A program made the translations under genes and the position numbers. DNA of 64,000 bases from RGIG8748 sp045544515 (GTDB lineage Bacteria > Bacillota > Clostridia > UMGS1810). The DNA lies in assembly GCA_045544515.1 (NCBI GenBank), contig JAZPZD010000019.1, forward strand, positions 62,001-126,000, written 5' to 3'. How positions within the stretch are numbered: position 1 is the stretch's first letter; the number at the start of each line of letters is the position of its first letter. The notes under the pieces are model-generated. The model did no database searches, was not told where the DNA came from, and was given only the letters and a program-made list of their open reading frames with translations. This document shows, in pieces, positions 1 to 8,515 of this stretch.

Positions 1-1
1 T

Positions 2-382
2 GAGCTCAAAAATTATACACAATCCGACCTTGTCAAACTTGATATGCTTTTAAATGGGGATGTGGTCGATGCACTTTCGTTTATAGTACACGAATCAAAA
101 GCCTATGCACGAGGCCGAAGAATTGCAGAAAAACTCAAAGAAACAATACCGAGACAGCTGTTTGAAGTTCCCATTCAGGCTGCTATCGGAAACAAAATAA
201 TCGCAAGAGAAACCGTAAAGGCTATGCGAAAAGATGTCCTTGCCAAATGTTACGGCGGTGACATAACGCGTAAGAAAAAGCTCTTGGAAAAGCAAAAAGA
301 GGGTAAAAAGCGTATGCGTCAGGTTGGTAGTGTCGAAGTACCGCAAGAGGCGTTTATGTCTGTGTTAAAACTCGATGAATAA
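2..382 (+). CDS. lepA: Elongation factor 4 (LepA), C-terminal part, cut by window start
   Basis: This is the last 126 codons of the translational GTPase LepA (EF-4), which acts on stalled or mistranslocated ribosomes. The frame is open to the left edge, so the G domain and domains II to IV lie outside the window. What remains is the LepA-specific C-terminal domain, including the conserved stretches ALSFIVH, PRQLFEVPIQAAIG, ARETVKA, DVLAKCYGGD and KKLLEKQKEGKKRM. This basic tail contacts the ribosomal A site in known structures. An internal ATG at 44 is not the start. The gene converges on xerC and shares a bidirectional terminator with it. It is a partial gene because of the window edge, not a pseudogene. 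Confidence 0.97.
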   Translation, partial: ELKNYTQSDLVKLDMLLNGDVVDALSFIVHESKAYARGRRIAEKLKETIPRQLFEVPIQAAIGNKIIARETVKAMRKDVLAKCYGGDITRKKKLLEKQKEGKKRMRQVGSVEVPQEAFMSVLKLDE

Positions 383-386
383 TATT

Positions 387-420
387 AAAATCCGGAAGTA
401 TTAAATTACTTCCGGATTTT
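387..420. terminator. Bidirectional intrinsic terminator between lepA and xerC
   Basis: A perfect 14-bp inverted repeat (aaaatccggaagta / tacttccggatttt) with a 6-nt loop has a T-rich arm on both strands. It overlaps the xerC stop codon (419-421) and serves both converging genes. Confidence 0.85.
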
Positions 421-1426
421 AATTTTCTTCTGTTTCCAGAGAATTTTTCATATTGGCAAGTGGGTTTTTTTCGGCGGCGTCTTTTAGGTCGTCACTTTTT
501 ATATGTGTGTAAATCTGCGTTGTAGCAAGACTGGTATGTCCCAAAAGCTCCTGGAGAGTTCTTATATCCACATTTCCGTCGTGATACATCAATGTAGCAG
601 CAGTATGGCGTAACTTATGCGGTGAATACATCTCATAATCCAAACCGGCTTTTTCAAAATATTTTTTTGCAAGTAATTCTACCATACGATTGCTTATCCG
701 TCTGCCTTTTGAACTTATAAACAGAGCATCCATATCCGCCTGATTTGTAACCTCGGGGCGTACCTCAAGATACTCCATAATACTTTCTATACACAAATCG
801 TTTAGGTAGACCAATCTTTCTTTGTTTCCTTTACCGATAACTCGCAGGGTTCGCTTTTCAAAGTTGATATTTTTGAGGTTAATCCCAACTAACTCGGACA
901 GTCGCAAACCGCAGTTCAAAAAAATTGAAAATATAGCCAAATCGCGTGCTTTGAATTTGCCATCAATATTTTTTAAAAAATTGATGCTTTCTTCGAGAGT
1001 AAGATAACGGGGCATACGCTTTTTGATTTTTGGAGATTCAAGATTTGCCGCAGGATTTACAGATATAAATCCATCGCGGATGTGCAGATAATTAAAAAAA
1101 GATTTTAAACTTGCAACTTTTCTTGCTCTGTAGTTGTCATTGGAGGAATGTACATTATTAATATACGCCATAAACTCATAGAGGTCATTGAGAGAAATCT
1201 GTTTGATTATATCTGCATCAAAATCGTCTAAAGAAACAGAATTAATTTCGTTTAGCGAAATACCTTTGAGGTTTGCCTGGATGTATCTTATGAACAATCG
1301 CAAATCATAATAATACTCGCGAACAGTATTGGGCGACTTACCCTTGATAACAATCATATAATTAAGGTAATTACGCACAATATCAGGAACATCTGCGTAT
1401 TTGTTATTTTGAGAATTTAATAACAT
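419..1426 (-). CDS. xerC: Tyrosine recombinase XerC/XerD type
   Basis: This is a 335-residue tyrosine recombinase of the Xer class, which resolves chromosome dimers at dif. Residues about 12-115 form the SAM-like core-binding domain. The C-terminal catalytic domain has the full set of active residues: R175 (CGLRLSEL), K199, H270 and R273 (SPHKLRHT), H297 (LLGHTSL) and nucleophile Y306 (TQIYTH). It is slightly longer than typical XerC (about 300 aa). The start has a strong GAGGAGGG ribosome binding site. Its neighbours are ordinary housekeeping genes, with no phage genes or att-like duplication, so a chromosomal Xer role is preferred over a phage integrase. XerC and XerD cannot be told apart from sequence alone. 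A 28-bp palindrome lies 14 bp upstream of the start. Confidence 0.88.
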   Translation of the reverse strand: MLLNSQNNKYADVPDIVRNYLNYMIVIKGKSPNTVREYYYDLRLFIRYIQANLKGISLNEINSVSLDDFDADIIKQISLNDLYEFMAYINNVHSSNDNYRARKVASLKSFFNYLHIRDGFISVNPAANLESPKIKKRMPRYLTLEESINFLKNIDGKFKARDLAIFSIFLNCGLRLSELVGINLKNINFEKRTLRVIGKGNKERLVYLNDLCIESIMEYLEVRPEVTNQADMDALFISSKGRRISNRMVELLAKKYFEKAGLDYEMYSPHKLRHTAATLMYHDGNVDIRTLQELLGHTSLATTQIYTHIKSDDLKDAAEKNPLANMKNSLETEEN

Positions 1427-1440
1427 AAATACCCTCCTCG

Positions 1441-1468
1441 ATTTCGCAAAATTTTTATTTTGCGAAAT
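1441..1468. repeat. 28-bp palindrome with dif-like 11-6-11 geometry upstream of xerC
   Basis: Two perfectly inverted 11-bp arms (ATTTCGCAAAA / TTTTGCGAAAT) flank a 6-bp AT-only centre (TTTTTA). It sits between the 5-FCL stop and the xerC ribosome binding site. On the minus strand it is not followed by a T-run, so it is a poor terminator. Length and arm/spacer layout match Xer recombination sites. It could instead be an operator or an mRNA stem. Confidence 0.5.
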
Positions 1469-1480
1469 AAAGCATGAAAA

Positions 1481-2056
1481 TCACCTATTGTGTTTATTGC
1501 AAAAGATAACCTTTTTTTCTGTAATAACAGCATCCATTGGTACATCGTATTCGTCTGTATCAACGCAGTCTGTAAGCTGAAACTCGTAGCACAAGGCTAT
1601 TTTATAGACATTTGGATTATCATTTAGAAACTTGTCGTAATATCCGCATCCAAATCCTATGCGGTTTCCGTTTTTGTCAAAAACTATACCCGGTACTATT
1701 ACACAGTCAATTTTAGTTTCTTCCTGACCGATGATTTCAACTGCAGGTTCAATAATACCGTAGCTGTTTGTAACATATCCGGATTTATCATAGAGAATTT
1801 TAACCGGCGTAAAGGTTTTGGTTTTTATATCACATTTGGGCAGGTATACTTCCCTCTTGTTTTCTGCAAGATAATTAATTATATCTTTTGTACTTACCTC
1901 GTTTTTGAAATCACTGTATGCAAGTATATTACGGTAGTTCAATATATTTGTACTTTTTAGCTTTTCAAAAATGGCTCTGCTTAAAGCAATTACTTGAGCA
2001 TCGCTCATCTGTTTTCTGACAGAAAGTACCTGCTTTCGTAAAATAGATTTATTCAT
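1481..2056 (-). CDS. 5-formyltetrahydrofolate cyclo-ligase
   Basis: This 191-residue protein matches the 5-FCL/MTHFS family (YqgN/YgfA). The enzyme uses ATP to convert 5-formyl-THF to 5,10-methenyl-THF and so returns the storage form of folate to one-carbon metabolism. Visible family features are the basic N-terminus (LRKQVLSVRKQM), DCVIVPGIVFDKNGNRIGFG and GCGYYDKFL, which form the nucleotide and substrate pocket. Its length is normal. The ATG overlaps the 3' end of the DJ-1 gene by 8 nt, so the two are translationally coupled in the minus-strand operon. The protein is cytoplasmic. Confidence 0.93.
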   Translation of the reverse strand: MNKSILRKQVLSVRKQMSDAQVIALSRAIFEKLKSTNILNYRNILAYSDFKNEVSTKDIINYLAENKREVYLPKCDIKTKTFTPVKILYDKSGYVTNSYGIIEPAVEIIGQEETKIDCVIVPGIVFDKNGNRIGFGCGYYDKFLNDNPNVYKIALCYEFQLTDCVDTDEYDVPMDAVITEKKVIFCNKHNR

Positions 2057-2594
2057 TAGTGTATACCATTGTTTTTCTCAATTCATCAGCTTTTTGGCAA
2101 CCGGATAAAATCTCAACAAGTTTAAACCCAAGCTTGTGAGCAGTGCCAGCACCTCTTGAAGTGATTATATTGCCGGAACACACTACATCATCGTACAAGA
2201 CATTTTTGCAGTTGAGTTCATCTTCAAATCCGGGGAAACAGCAAGCGTCTTTGTCAGTTAGCAATCCCTCACCGCCCAACACAGACGGTGCAGCGCATAT
2301 TACTGCAATTTTTTTGCCATTGTTATTTGCAAAGTGCAACATATCTGCAACTTCTTTGCTCTGCTTCAGATTTACATATCCGGGATAACCTCCGGGCAGA
2401 AAAATCATATCATAGTCGTTATTTATATCTTTTATGAGCAAATCACTAATTACGGATATACCGTGTGCACCTTTTACAATGTTGGTACTGCCTATAGAAA
2501 CGGTTTTGATTTCTATCTGTGCCCTTCTTAATATATCGATAACACATATAGCCTCTATTTCTTCAAATCCGTCGGCAAGAATTGCATAAATCAT
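2049..2594 (-). CDS. DJ-1/PfpI family protein (DJ-1 subfamily)
   Basis: This 181-residue protein has a single-domain flavodoxin-like DJ-1 fold. The nucleophile-elbow cysteine is C100 (AVICAAPSVL) and the partner glutamate is E14 (GFEEIEA), as in DJ-1/YajL. The typical motifs IFLPGGYPG and TSRGAGTA are present. Proposed activities of the subfamily (glyoxalase/deglycase, redox chaperone) are disputed, so no substrate is given. It starts behind an AAAGGAG site and overlaps the downstream cyclo-ligase start. The annotation thiJ/4-methyl-5-thiazole kinase sometimes given to such genes is not supported. Confidence 0.9.
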   Translation of the reverse strand: MIYAILADGFEEIEAICVIDILRRAQIEIKTVSIGSTNIVKGAHGISVISDLLIKDINNDYDMIFLPGGYPGYVNLKQSKEVADMLHFANNNGKKIAVICAAPSVLGGEGLLTDKDACCFPGFEDELNCKNVLYDDVVCSGNIITSRGAGTAHKLGFKLVEILSGCQKADELRKTMVYTNE

Positions 2595-2607
2595 TTTTGC
2601 ATCTCCT

Positions 2608-3234
2608 TTAAAAAATCAAATCATTAATAATCAGCATAATTCCCGATGTGTCAATCTGTTTTTTTAGAAAGTCGAACAAAGGAATAAACTGAACATAACT
2701 TAATAGATAAAACAGCACAGCTATTACCAAAACAGACATAACCAGTCCGCACGCCGCACCCAAAAGGCAATCAACACCGTGTACAACCGGCAGAGAGGTC
2801 GTTTTCTTGACTGCAAGCCTTATTAAAAAAGCGATAAAGCGCATAGCAATATACATAAATGCAATAAGCGGAAGAGTTACTGTTGATGCAAAAGCGTTTT
2901 CTGCAATAAAGTTTGCACTTTCGTCAAGACCAAAATCACTACTGTCGTTATTAAAAACAAGTTTCGTTACTGACGACAAATACGGAGCAGTCTCTATGGA
3001 TTTGTTTTCAAATGTTTCAAATTGCTTTTCGATGGCTTGGGATATACCGGTATGCAATTTTGAGGTTTTTTCGGATTTTACAAAGCTGTCACCAATCTTT
3101 CCGTATGCTGAAAACGCAAATATAACAGATAACACAAATACAACAAAAGAAATCAGCATTTGTGAAAATCCCCGTTTGAATCCGCGGAAAGTAAGCGACA
3201 GAACCGTAAATATAAATGCGGTATCAAGTATCAA
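2608..3234 (-). CDS. CvpA family membrane protein
   Basis: This 208-residue protein has four hydrophobic segments, at about residues 4-18, 24-44, 113-137 and 153-178, a CvpA (colicin V production) family layout. The N-terminal LTFRGFKRGFSQ region, with arginine and glycine residues between TM1 and TM2, is typical. CvpA proteins are inner-membrane proteins linked to envelope homeostasis, but their molecular role is not settled. The start appears to be TTG at 3234, four bases after the upstream stop, with an AGGTG site inside the end of the DUF5711 gene. It is co-transcribed with that gene. Confidence 0.82.
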   Translation of the reverse strand: MILDTAFIFTVLSLTFRGFKRGFSQMLISFVVFVLSVIFAFSAYGKIGDSFVKSEKTSKLHTGISQAIEKQFETFENKSIETAPYLSSVTKLVFNNDSSDFGLDESANFIAENAFASTVTLPLIAFMYIAMRFIAFLIRLAVKKTTSLPVVHGVDCLLGAACGLVMSVLVIAVLFYLLSYVQFIPLFDFLKKQIDTSGIMLIINDLIF

Positions 3235-3238
3235 AAAA

Positions 3239-4402
3239 TCACCTGCTTATAAGTCTTGCTTCCAAGGAATTAGATAAAACAAGAGCACACTTTTTTGTTT
3301 GCAGAAATTCAATATCTTTTATATCATAATTAAGTTCTGTTTCGGACAAAAGCTTTCCTTTGGTGTTTATAATTCTGATTTTTCTGTCCAAACCAAGAAG
3401 AACTGTTTTGTCGCAAACAGACAGAGTGTTTATCTTTTCTTCGGAGCTGAACTCTCCCAATCGTTTGCCGGAAGTGTTGTAAAACCGTACTTCAGACGCT
3501 ATACCTTCGTCAGACGATACATTAAACAAAAGTCCAATGGCACTTTTGGGATTATAAGAATATCTTACAAGCTCTTTTCCATCAAATCCAACTGACCATT
3601 TTTCTTTCCCAGCGATGTTGTGACATACCATTTTTGAAGAGAAAAATGTTATAAATTCATTTTTGTTTTTAAAGTAAGACCCACCGGAAATCATATTTTC
3701 AAAAGTTATGGTGTTTTTTTCTTTGTTTGTACGAATATCAGTTATATGAATATTTGTTGATACATTTTCATCCTTTGAAGATATCTCGGTAGTTACAAGA
3801 GTTCTGTTATTGTCCGAAAGAATAGCCGAAGATATATACATATCAGGGTTGTCCATATAATACAGCATATCACCATAGCGGTCATATACAGCAATCTTGT
3901 TTTTAAGTCCTACTTCCTTTAAAAACAAAACACAATATCCGTTTTTGTTTACATATCCAAACTGTACATCACCTGTGGTTTTTATCTTCTTTGTTTTCTC
4001 TCCGTTAGTTATTATGGCAACCTTGTCATCGTTGTAATAAGTAAGACAGTATTTGCCGTTTGTTTTGATTGTTGGTGTGGTTTTGGAACCGGCTACCTCC
4101 CATTGTAATTCTTGATTTGTATTAAAAGCAGAAATCAAACCGTCTTTGGCAATGACATAACCGTCCCTGTATGCCTCAAAATCAAAATTGTTTGCTACAG
4201 AAAGGTTTATGGTGTCTTCGTTTACAGCATTTGTAGAATCAAATGTCGAATCACTGTTTACCAAAAAAATTACCAGTATCAGAAACATTACCAAAAGAAT
4301 GTAGCTGATGAATTTAATAAGAACTTTTCCCGACAAACTCTGTTTTGCATTTTCGTTTTTAGGAAAATCAATTATTTTTTCATTTCTGTTATTTCTGTCC
4401 AA
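3239..4402 (-). CDS. DUF5711 family membrane-anchored beta-propeller-like protein
   Basis: This 387-residue protein has a short basic cytoplasmic N-terminus, one transmembrane helix at about residues 30-48, and a long extracytoplasmic domain made of repeated short beta strands (for example AYRDGYVIAKDGLISAF and KTVLLGLDRKIRIINTKG). The repeats resemble a PQQ- or WD-like propeller. This layout matches Pfam-type DUF5711, known mainly from Clostridia and of unknown function. It lies directly upstream of cvpA and downstream of truA. Conserved pairing with a CvpA protein suggests a shared envelope role (inference). No catalytic motif is visible. Confidence 0.75.
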   Translation of the reverse strand: MDRNNRNEKIIDFPKNENAKQSLSGKVLIKFISYILLVMFLILVIFLVNSDSTFDSTNAVNEDTINLSVANNFDFEAYRDGYVIAKDGLISAFNTNQELQWEVAGSKTTPTIKTNGKYCLTYYNDDKVAIITNGEKTKKIKTTGDVQFGYVNKNGYCVLFLKEVGLKNKIAVYDRYGDMLYYMDNPDMYISSAILSDNNRTLVTTEISSKDENVSTNIHITDIRTNKEKNTITFENMISGGSYFKNKNEFITFFSSKMVCHNIAGKEKWSVGFDGKELVRYSYNPKSAIGLLFNVSSDEGIASEVRFYNTSGKRLGEFSSEEKINTLSVCDKTVLLGLDRKIRIINTKGKLLSETELNYDIKDIEFLQTKKCALVLSNSLEARLISR

Positions 4403-4413
4403 TTAATTCACCC

Positions 4414-5154
4414 CTAATAAATAACTTTGTACAGATACAGCCCCTGCGGTGGTGCTGTCGGGCCTGCCTCTTCTCTGTTGCAGGAACTTATTATTTTTGG
4501 TATATCATCGGGCGAAAGCCTTCCTATGCCGACCTGTGTCAGCGTACCTGTGATTATTCTTACCATATTGTAAAGATAACCGTTTGCAGTAATGAAAATA
4601 TCAATAATTTCTCCGTTTTGCTCTATTTCCAAACTGTATACCGTTCTTACGGTAGATTTTACATCGTTTCCCTTTGTCATAAACGATGCAAAATCCATCT
4701 CACCTACAAAATGCTTGCATGCTTCTCTCATCTTGAAGACATCGAGCTGCCTATGTATCTGCCACTCGTGATTTCTGGAAAAAACATCTGTATCTTTTGC
4801 TGTATTTATGCGGTAACGGTATGTTTTTGCCTTGGTATCAAATCTTGCATGAAAGTCTGTTTCCATTTCGCAGCAGCTTAATGCTTTGATGTCGGGCGGG
4901 AGTTTTCCGTTTAGCACAATAGGAAGTCGCTCTGCCGGTATCGGAAAGACAGTATTAAACGAACACGCATATTCTATTGCGTGGACGCCGGCATCAGTCC
5001 TGGAACATCCGTTTATATGAATTTCTTCTCTCGTGATATCAGAGAGAACTTCTTCAATAACCTCTTGAACGGTTATCGCATTTGGTTGGATTTGATAACC
5101 GTGGTATCCGGAACCGTCATATTGTATTTTGAGCAGTAAATTACGAGTATCCAT
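4414..5154 (-). CDS. truA: tRNA pseudouridine(38-40) synthase TruA
   Basis: TruA converts uridines 38-40 of the tRNA anticodon stem-loop to pseudouridine. The 246-residue protein has the catalytic Asp in the motif GCSRTDAGVHA (D54), plus KTYRYRI, the basic RTVYSLE strand and the C-terminal NMVRIITGTL motif. An upstream in-frame extension to 5289 overlaps ecfT and has no family similarity. The ATG at 5154, giving MDTRNLLLKIQYDG, is therefore chosen. It lies 8 nt after the ecfT stop. The ecfA1-ecfA2-ecfT-truA order is conserved in many Bacillota, but the rplM-rpsI genes that often follow are absent here. Confidence 0.95.
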   Translation of the reverse strand: MDTRNLLLKIQYDGSGYHGYQIQPNAITVQEVIEEVLSDITREEIHINGCSRTDAGVHAIEYACSFNTVFPIPAERLPIVLNGKLPPDIKALSCCEMETDFHARFDTKAKTYRYRINTAKDTDVFSRNHEWQIHRQLDVFKMREACKHFVGEMDFASFMTKGNDVKSTVRTVYSLEIEQNGEIIDIFITANGYLYNMVRIITGTLTQVGIGRLSPDDIPKIISSCNREEAGPTAPPQGLYLYKVIY

Positions 5155-5162
5155 ATTAGTTT

Positions 5163-5960
5163 TTATACTCCAATAAAAATAATAGCAGCAGATATAATAA
5201 CGACTGTGATTAATGCGCATACATCTGCAAAGACAATCTTTAGCTCTTTTAGCTTTGTTCTTCCCTTGCCTCCGTGATAGCACCTGCATTCCATAGCAGT
5301 TGCAAGTTCGTCTGCCCGTCTGAAAGAATTAATGAACAGCGGCACCATAATAGGAATAAGTGCCTTGGCTCTTTTTATGAGATTTCCGCTTTCAAAATCT
5401 GCTCCCCGGGATTTTTGTGCCATAATTATTTTGTCGGTTTCTTCTAACAGTGTGGGTATAAAACGAAGCGCTATGGTCATCATCATCGCAAGCTCGTGCG
5501 ACGGCAGACCAATCTTGGAAAATGGTTTGAGAAGTGCTTCTATACCATCTGTCAAGGCAATCGGAGATGTGGTAAATGTTAAAAGAGAAGTAAAAGACAC
5601 AAGCAAAATGATCCTTACCGCCATAGTAACGGCAGAATTAACTCCGTTGTGCGTTATCTTTATAAACTTCCAATTAACAGCATATGTGTCGCCGCTTGTC
5701 AGGAAAAGATTTATCAGTGCAGTAAAAATAATCAGTATAATTACGGGCTTTAGAGCCTTTAAAATATTTGATATGCTGATCTTTGACACAAAAATTACCA
5801 AAAGTGTAAATGCACTTGCCAATGCAAAGCTAAATGCCGTCTTGCATACAAAAACAGCTATAATAAACAGCAGCACCGACAAAATTTTTATCCTCGGGTC
5901 AAGGCGATGTATTATTGAATTTGCAGGAAAGTATTGACCAAGTGTTATATCTTTAAGCAT
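5163..5960 (-). CDS. ecfT: Energy-coupling factor transporter membrane subunit EcfT
   Basis: This 265-residue integral membrane subunit is the scaffold of ECF-type vitamin importers and joins the EcfA1/EcfA2 ATPases to exchangeable substrate-binding S components. It has hydrophobic segments at about residues 28-65, 70-90, 110-130 and 240-262. Long cytoplasmic coupling helices carry the two Ala-Arg-Gly-type motifs that grip the ATPases (AQKSRGADFE, and the second around AMECRCYHGGKGR). The start has an AAAGGAG site and overlaps ecfA2 by 8 nt. No S component is visible nearby, so this is a group II shared module and the vitamin substrate cannot be assigned. Confidence 0.94.
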   Translation of the reverse strand: MLKDITLGQYFPANSIIHRLDPRIKILSVLLFIIAVFVCKTAFSFALASAFTLLVIFVSKISISNILKALKPVIILIIFTALINLFLTSGDTYAVNWKFIKITHNGVNSAVTMAVRIILLVSFTSLLTFTTSPIALTDGIEALLKPFSKIGLPSHELAMMMTIALRFIPTLLEETDKIIMAQKSRGADFESGNLIKRAKALIPIMVPLFINSFRRADELATAMECRCYHGGKGRTKLKELKIVFADVCALITVVIISAAIIFIGV

Positions 5961-6813
5961 TTTTTGCTCCTTTTAAGTAGCTATAGATGATTTGTGCGGC
6001 GTCATCAACATTGTAAACTCCATCGGGCAGATCTATCCCCTTTTTCCTTAACTCTGCAAATACAGAGCATATTTGAGGGGTATCAAGACCAATAGATGTT
6101 AATAACTCCTGTTTTTTAAATATTTCTTCTACCGTGTCAAAGGCTACAATCTTGCCCTTTGACATAACAACAGCCTTTTGTGCCGTGTCGGCTATTTCTT
6201 CCATAGAATGAGAGACCAGTATTATAGTAAGGTTCTTTTCTTTGTGCAAAGCTTTCAGACGCCCCAGGAGGTCTTTTCTGGCTGCGGGGTCAAGTCCTGC
6301 CGTAGGCTCATCGAGAACCAATATATGCGGTTCCATAGCAAGCACACCCGCTATGGCTACCCTTCTTTTTTGACCTCCGGAAAGCTCAAACGGGGATTTT
6401 GTAAGGATTTTTTCGTCAAGCCCCACAAACGACACAGCCTCACGCACTCTTCTGTCTGTTTCTTGGGAAGAAAGAGACAGATTAGACGGGCCGTAAGCAA
6501 TATCCTTGTAAACAGTTTCTTCAAAGAGCTGATACTCCGGATACTGAAAAACAAGTCCCACACGGCTTCTTAACTTCTTCATATCATAGCCCTTTTGGGT
6601 TATGTCTTCGCCATCTATCAAAATACGACCGCTGTCGGGTTTTAGAAGTCCGTTGAGATGTTGTATCAAAGTGGATTTTCCACTCCCTGTATGTCCGATA
6701 ATTCCTATAAATTCGCCATCTGCAATATCAAGACATATGTCATTTACCGCAACCCGTTCAAAAGGTCCGTTTTTGGAATATATATGATTTAAGTTTTGTA
6801 TACTTATTGACAT
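5953..6813 (-). CDS. ecfA2: Energy-coupling factor transporter ATPase EcfA2
   Basis: This is an ABC ATPase of the ECF transporter. Motifs in order are Walker A GHTGSGKST, Q-loop VFQYPEYQLF, signature LSGGQKRRVAIAG, Walker B ILVLDEPTAGLD and the switch histidine in VSHSMEEI, followed by the C-terminal ECF-specific dimerisation extension. ATG 6813 (MSISIQNLNH, 286 aa) is preferred to the upstream ATG 6837, since GAGGAG lies 9-12 bases before it and it matches family starts. It overlaps the end of ecfA1 by 10 nt. It pairs with EcfA1 to power EcfT and its interchangeable vitamin-binding S proteins. Confidence 0.94.
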   Translation of the reverse strand: MSISIQNLNHIYSKNGPFERVAVNDICLDIADGEFIGIIGHTGSGKSTLIQHLNGLLKPDSGRILIDGEDITQKGYDMKKLRSRVGLVFQYPEYQLFEETVYKDIAYGPSNLSLSSQETDRRVREAVSFVGLDEKILTKSPFELSGGQKRRVAIAGVLAMEPHILVLDEPTAGLDPAARKDLLGRLKALHKEKNLTIILVSHSMEEIADTAQKAVVMSKGKIVAFDTVEEIFKKQELLTSIGLDTPQICSVFAELRKKGIDLPDGVYNVDDAAQIIYSYLKGAKNA

Positions 6814-7637
6814 AATTTTAAAAGCTCCTCGACACATTCGTCAACTGTTAAGATGTTTTTTGGTATATCAATGCCCCGTTGTCTCAAAAGATATGCAAGG
6901 TATGTAACCTGGGGAACATCAAGACCAAGTTTTTGAATTTTTTCTACATTGCCAAAAACCTCTTGCGGATTACCATCCATTACGAGCGAGCCGTTGTCGA
7001 TTACCACTACTCTGTCTGCCCTAACTGCCTCATCCATGTTGTGAGTAATAAGAATTATAGTAATGCCGTAATTTTTGTTAAGGTCGTGGATGCAGTTCAA
7101 AACCTCTTTTCTGCCCTGTGGATCAAGCATGGCAGTCGGCTCGTCAAAGACAATTACCTTTGGTCTCATAGCAATTACTCCGGCTATTGCAACTCTCTGC
7201 TTTTGACCGCCGGACAAAAGATGAGGTGCGTGGTTTTTGAATTCCGACATTCCAACAACATACAGAGCATGGTCTACCCTTTTTCTGATTTCCGATGTTT
7301 CAACGCCCAGATTTTCTGCGGCAAAAGCTACATCTTCTTCAACAATCGTTGCTACAATCTGGTTGTCGGGATTTTGAAACACCATAGCGGCGTTTGAGCG
7401 TATATTCCAAAGGTTGTCTCTATTTTGAGTATCCAGTCCGTCTACAAAGACCTTCCCCCCGCACGGAAGCAAAATAGCGTTGATATGCTTTGCAAGAGTT
7501 GATTTTCCGGATCCATTGTGTCCCAGAACAGCTACAAATTCACCTGCCGATATGTTCAGGCTGATATCATTTAATGCAGTATCGGAAAACATTTCATCAT
7601 TTTCGTATTTGAATGTTAGGTTGTCTATTTTTATCAA
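6804..7637 (-). CDS. ecfA1: Energy-coupling factor transporter ATPase EcfA1
   Basis: This is the second ABC ATPase of the ECF module, at 277 residues. It carries Walker A GHNGSGKST, Q-loop VFQNPDNQIVATIVEED (the EcfA1-type extended form), signature LSGGQKQRVAIAG, Walker B VIVFDEPTAMLD and switch histidine ITHNMDEA. The C-terminal tail is typical of ECF ATPases. The start is probably TTG at 7637, with GGGGGAG six bases upstream and 3 nt after the methyltransferase stop. It is the first gene of the ecfA1-ecfA2-ecfT-truA block. Confidence 0.94.
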   Translation of the reverse strand: MIKIDNLTFKYENDEMFSDTALNDISLNISAGEFVAVLGHNGSGKSTLAKHINAILLPCGGKVFVDGLDTQNRDNLWNIRSNAAMVFQNPDNQIVATIVEEDVAFAAENLGVETSEIRKRVDHALYVVGMSEFKNHAPHLLSGGQKQRVAIAGVIAMRPKVIVFDEPTAMLDPQGRKEVLNCIHDLNKNYGITIILITHNMDEAVRADRVVVIDNGSLVMDGNPQEVFGNVEKIQKLGLDVPQVTYLAYLLRQRGIDIPKNILTVDECVEELLKLCQ

Positions 7638-7640
7638 AAT

Positions 7641-8513
7641 TTACTCCCCCGTATTAAACCACTTTGTTGTTGCTCCGCAGGGTAATACCATACCCGATGA
7701 TTTTATCGTAAGTCCTATTTCGTCAGAGGTTATCTGTCCGCCAAATTTTGTTTTAAGAACCATATTGATAAGATTTGCTACAATCGTGTGCGATATGCCC
7801 GTTGTATAAGAATTGATGATAAAAAACAGCGGATTGTCCGACAAAAGAAGTGAGCATTTCGTAACAAGATTGTACAGCTCGTCCTCAAATTTCCATATTT
7901 CGCCTTTTGGACCTCTGCCGTATGACGGCGGATCCATTATGATGGCATCATATTTGCGTCCTCTGCGGATTTCTCTTTCTACAAATTTCAAGCAATCGTC
8001 TACAATGTATCTTATAGGTGCATCGGACAAGCCGGAAGATGCGGCATTTTCCTTTGCCCATTGTACCATACCTTTTGCAGCATCAACATGCACAACACTT
8101 GCTCCCGCTGCCGCGCAGGCAACAGTTGCTCCGCCTGTATAGGCAAAGAGGTTAAGCACAGAAATGTCTCTTTTTGAATTAGAAATCAATTCTCTCATAA
8201 AGTCCCAGTTTACTGCTTGTTCGGGAAAAAGTCCTGTATGCTTGAACCCCATTGGTTTTATGTTAAAGGTGAGGTCTCTATAGTGTATTTGCCACTTTTC
8301 CGGAATACTTTGCTTGTATTCCCATTCGCCGCCTCCGGATTTACTTCTGTGATAAACAGCGTGTGCCTTGTTCCACAAAGAAGCATCGCTTTTTTCTGTC
8401 CAGATAATCTGCGGATCGGGTCTGTTTAAAATAAAACTGCCCCATTTTTCTACCTTTTTGCCGTCTGCGGCGTCCAATAATTCATATTCTGCCCATTTAT
8501 CAGATGTAATCAT
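7641..8513 (-). CDS. Class I SAM-dependent rRNA methyltransferase-like protein (RlmI/RlmK type)
   Basis: This is a 290-residue Rossmann methyltransferase. The SAM-binding motif I is NLFAYTGGATVACA, and DAAKGMVQWAKEN carries the acidic motif II. The motif IV tetrad is MDPPSYG, the form found in RlmI/RlmK-like enzymes that act on 23S rRNA. The N-terminal half (about 1-100) has a beta-rich region but no clear PUA domain. Exact target base is not predictable. It lies 2 nt after dnaI and 3 nt before ecfA1, so it is in the same minus-strand transcript. GGGAG precedes the ATG. Confidence 0.85.
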   Translation of the reverse strand: MITSDKWAEYELLDAADGKKVEKWGSFILNRPDPQIIWTEKSDASLWNKAHAVYHRSKSGGGEWEYKQSIPEKWQIHYRDLTFNIKPMGFKHTGLFPEQAVNWDFMRELISNSKRDISVLNLFAYTGGATVACAAAGASVVHVDAAKGMVQWAKENAASSGLSDAPIRYIVDDCLKFVEREIRRGRKYDAIIMDPPSYGRGPKGEIWKFEDELYNLVTKCSLLLSDNPLFFIINSYTTGISHTIVANLINMVLKTKFGGQITSDEIGLTIKSSGMVLPCGATTKWFNTGE

Positions 8514-8515
8514 AA

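Noticed and set aside
419..1426. Phage or genomic-island integrase
   Set aside because: No phage genes, tRNA target or att duplications nearby; neighbours are housekeeping genes and the protein fits chromosomal Xer.
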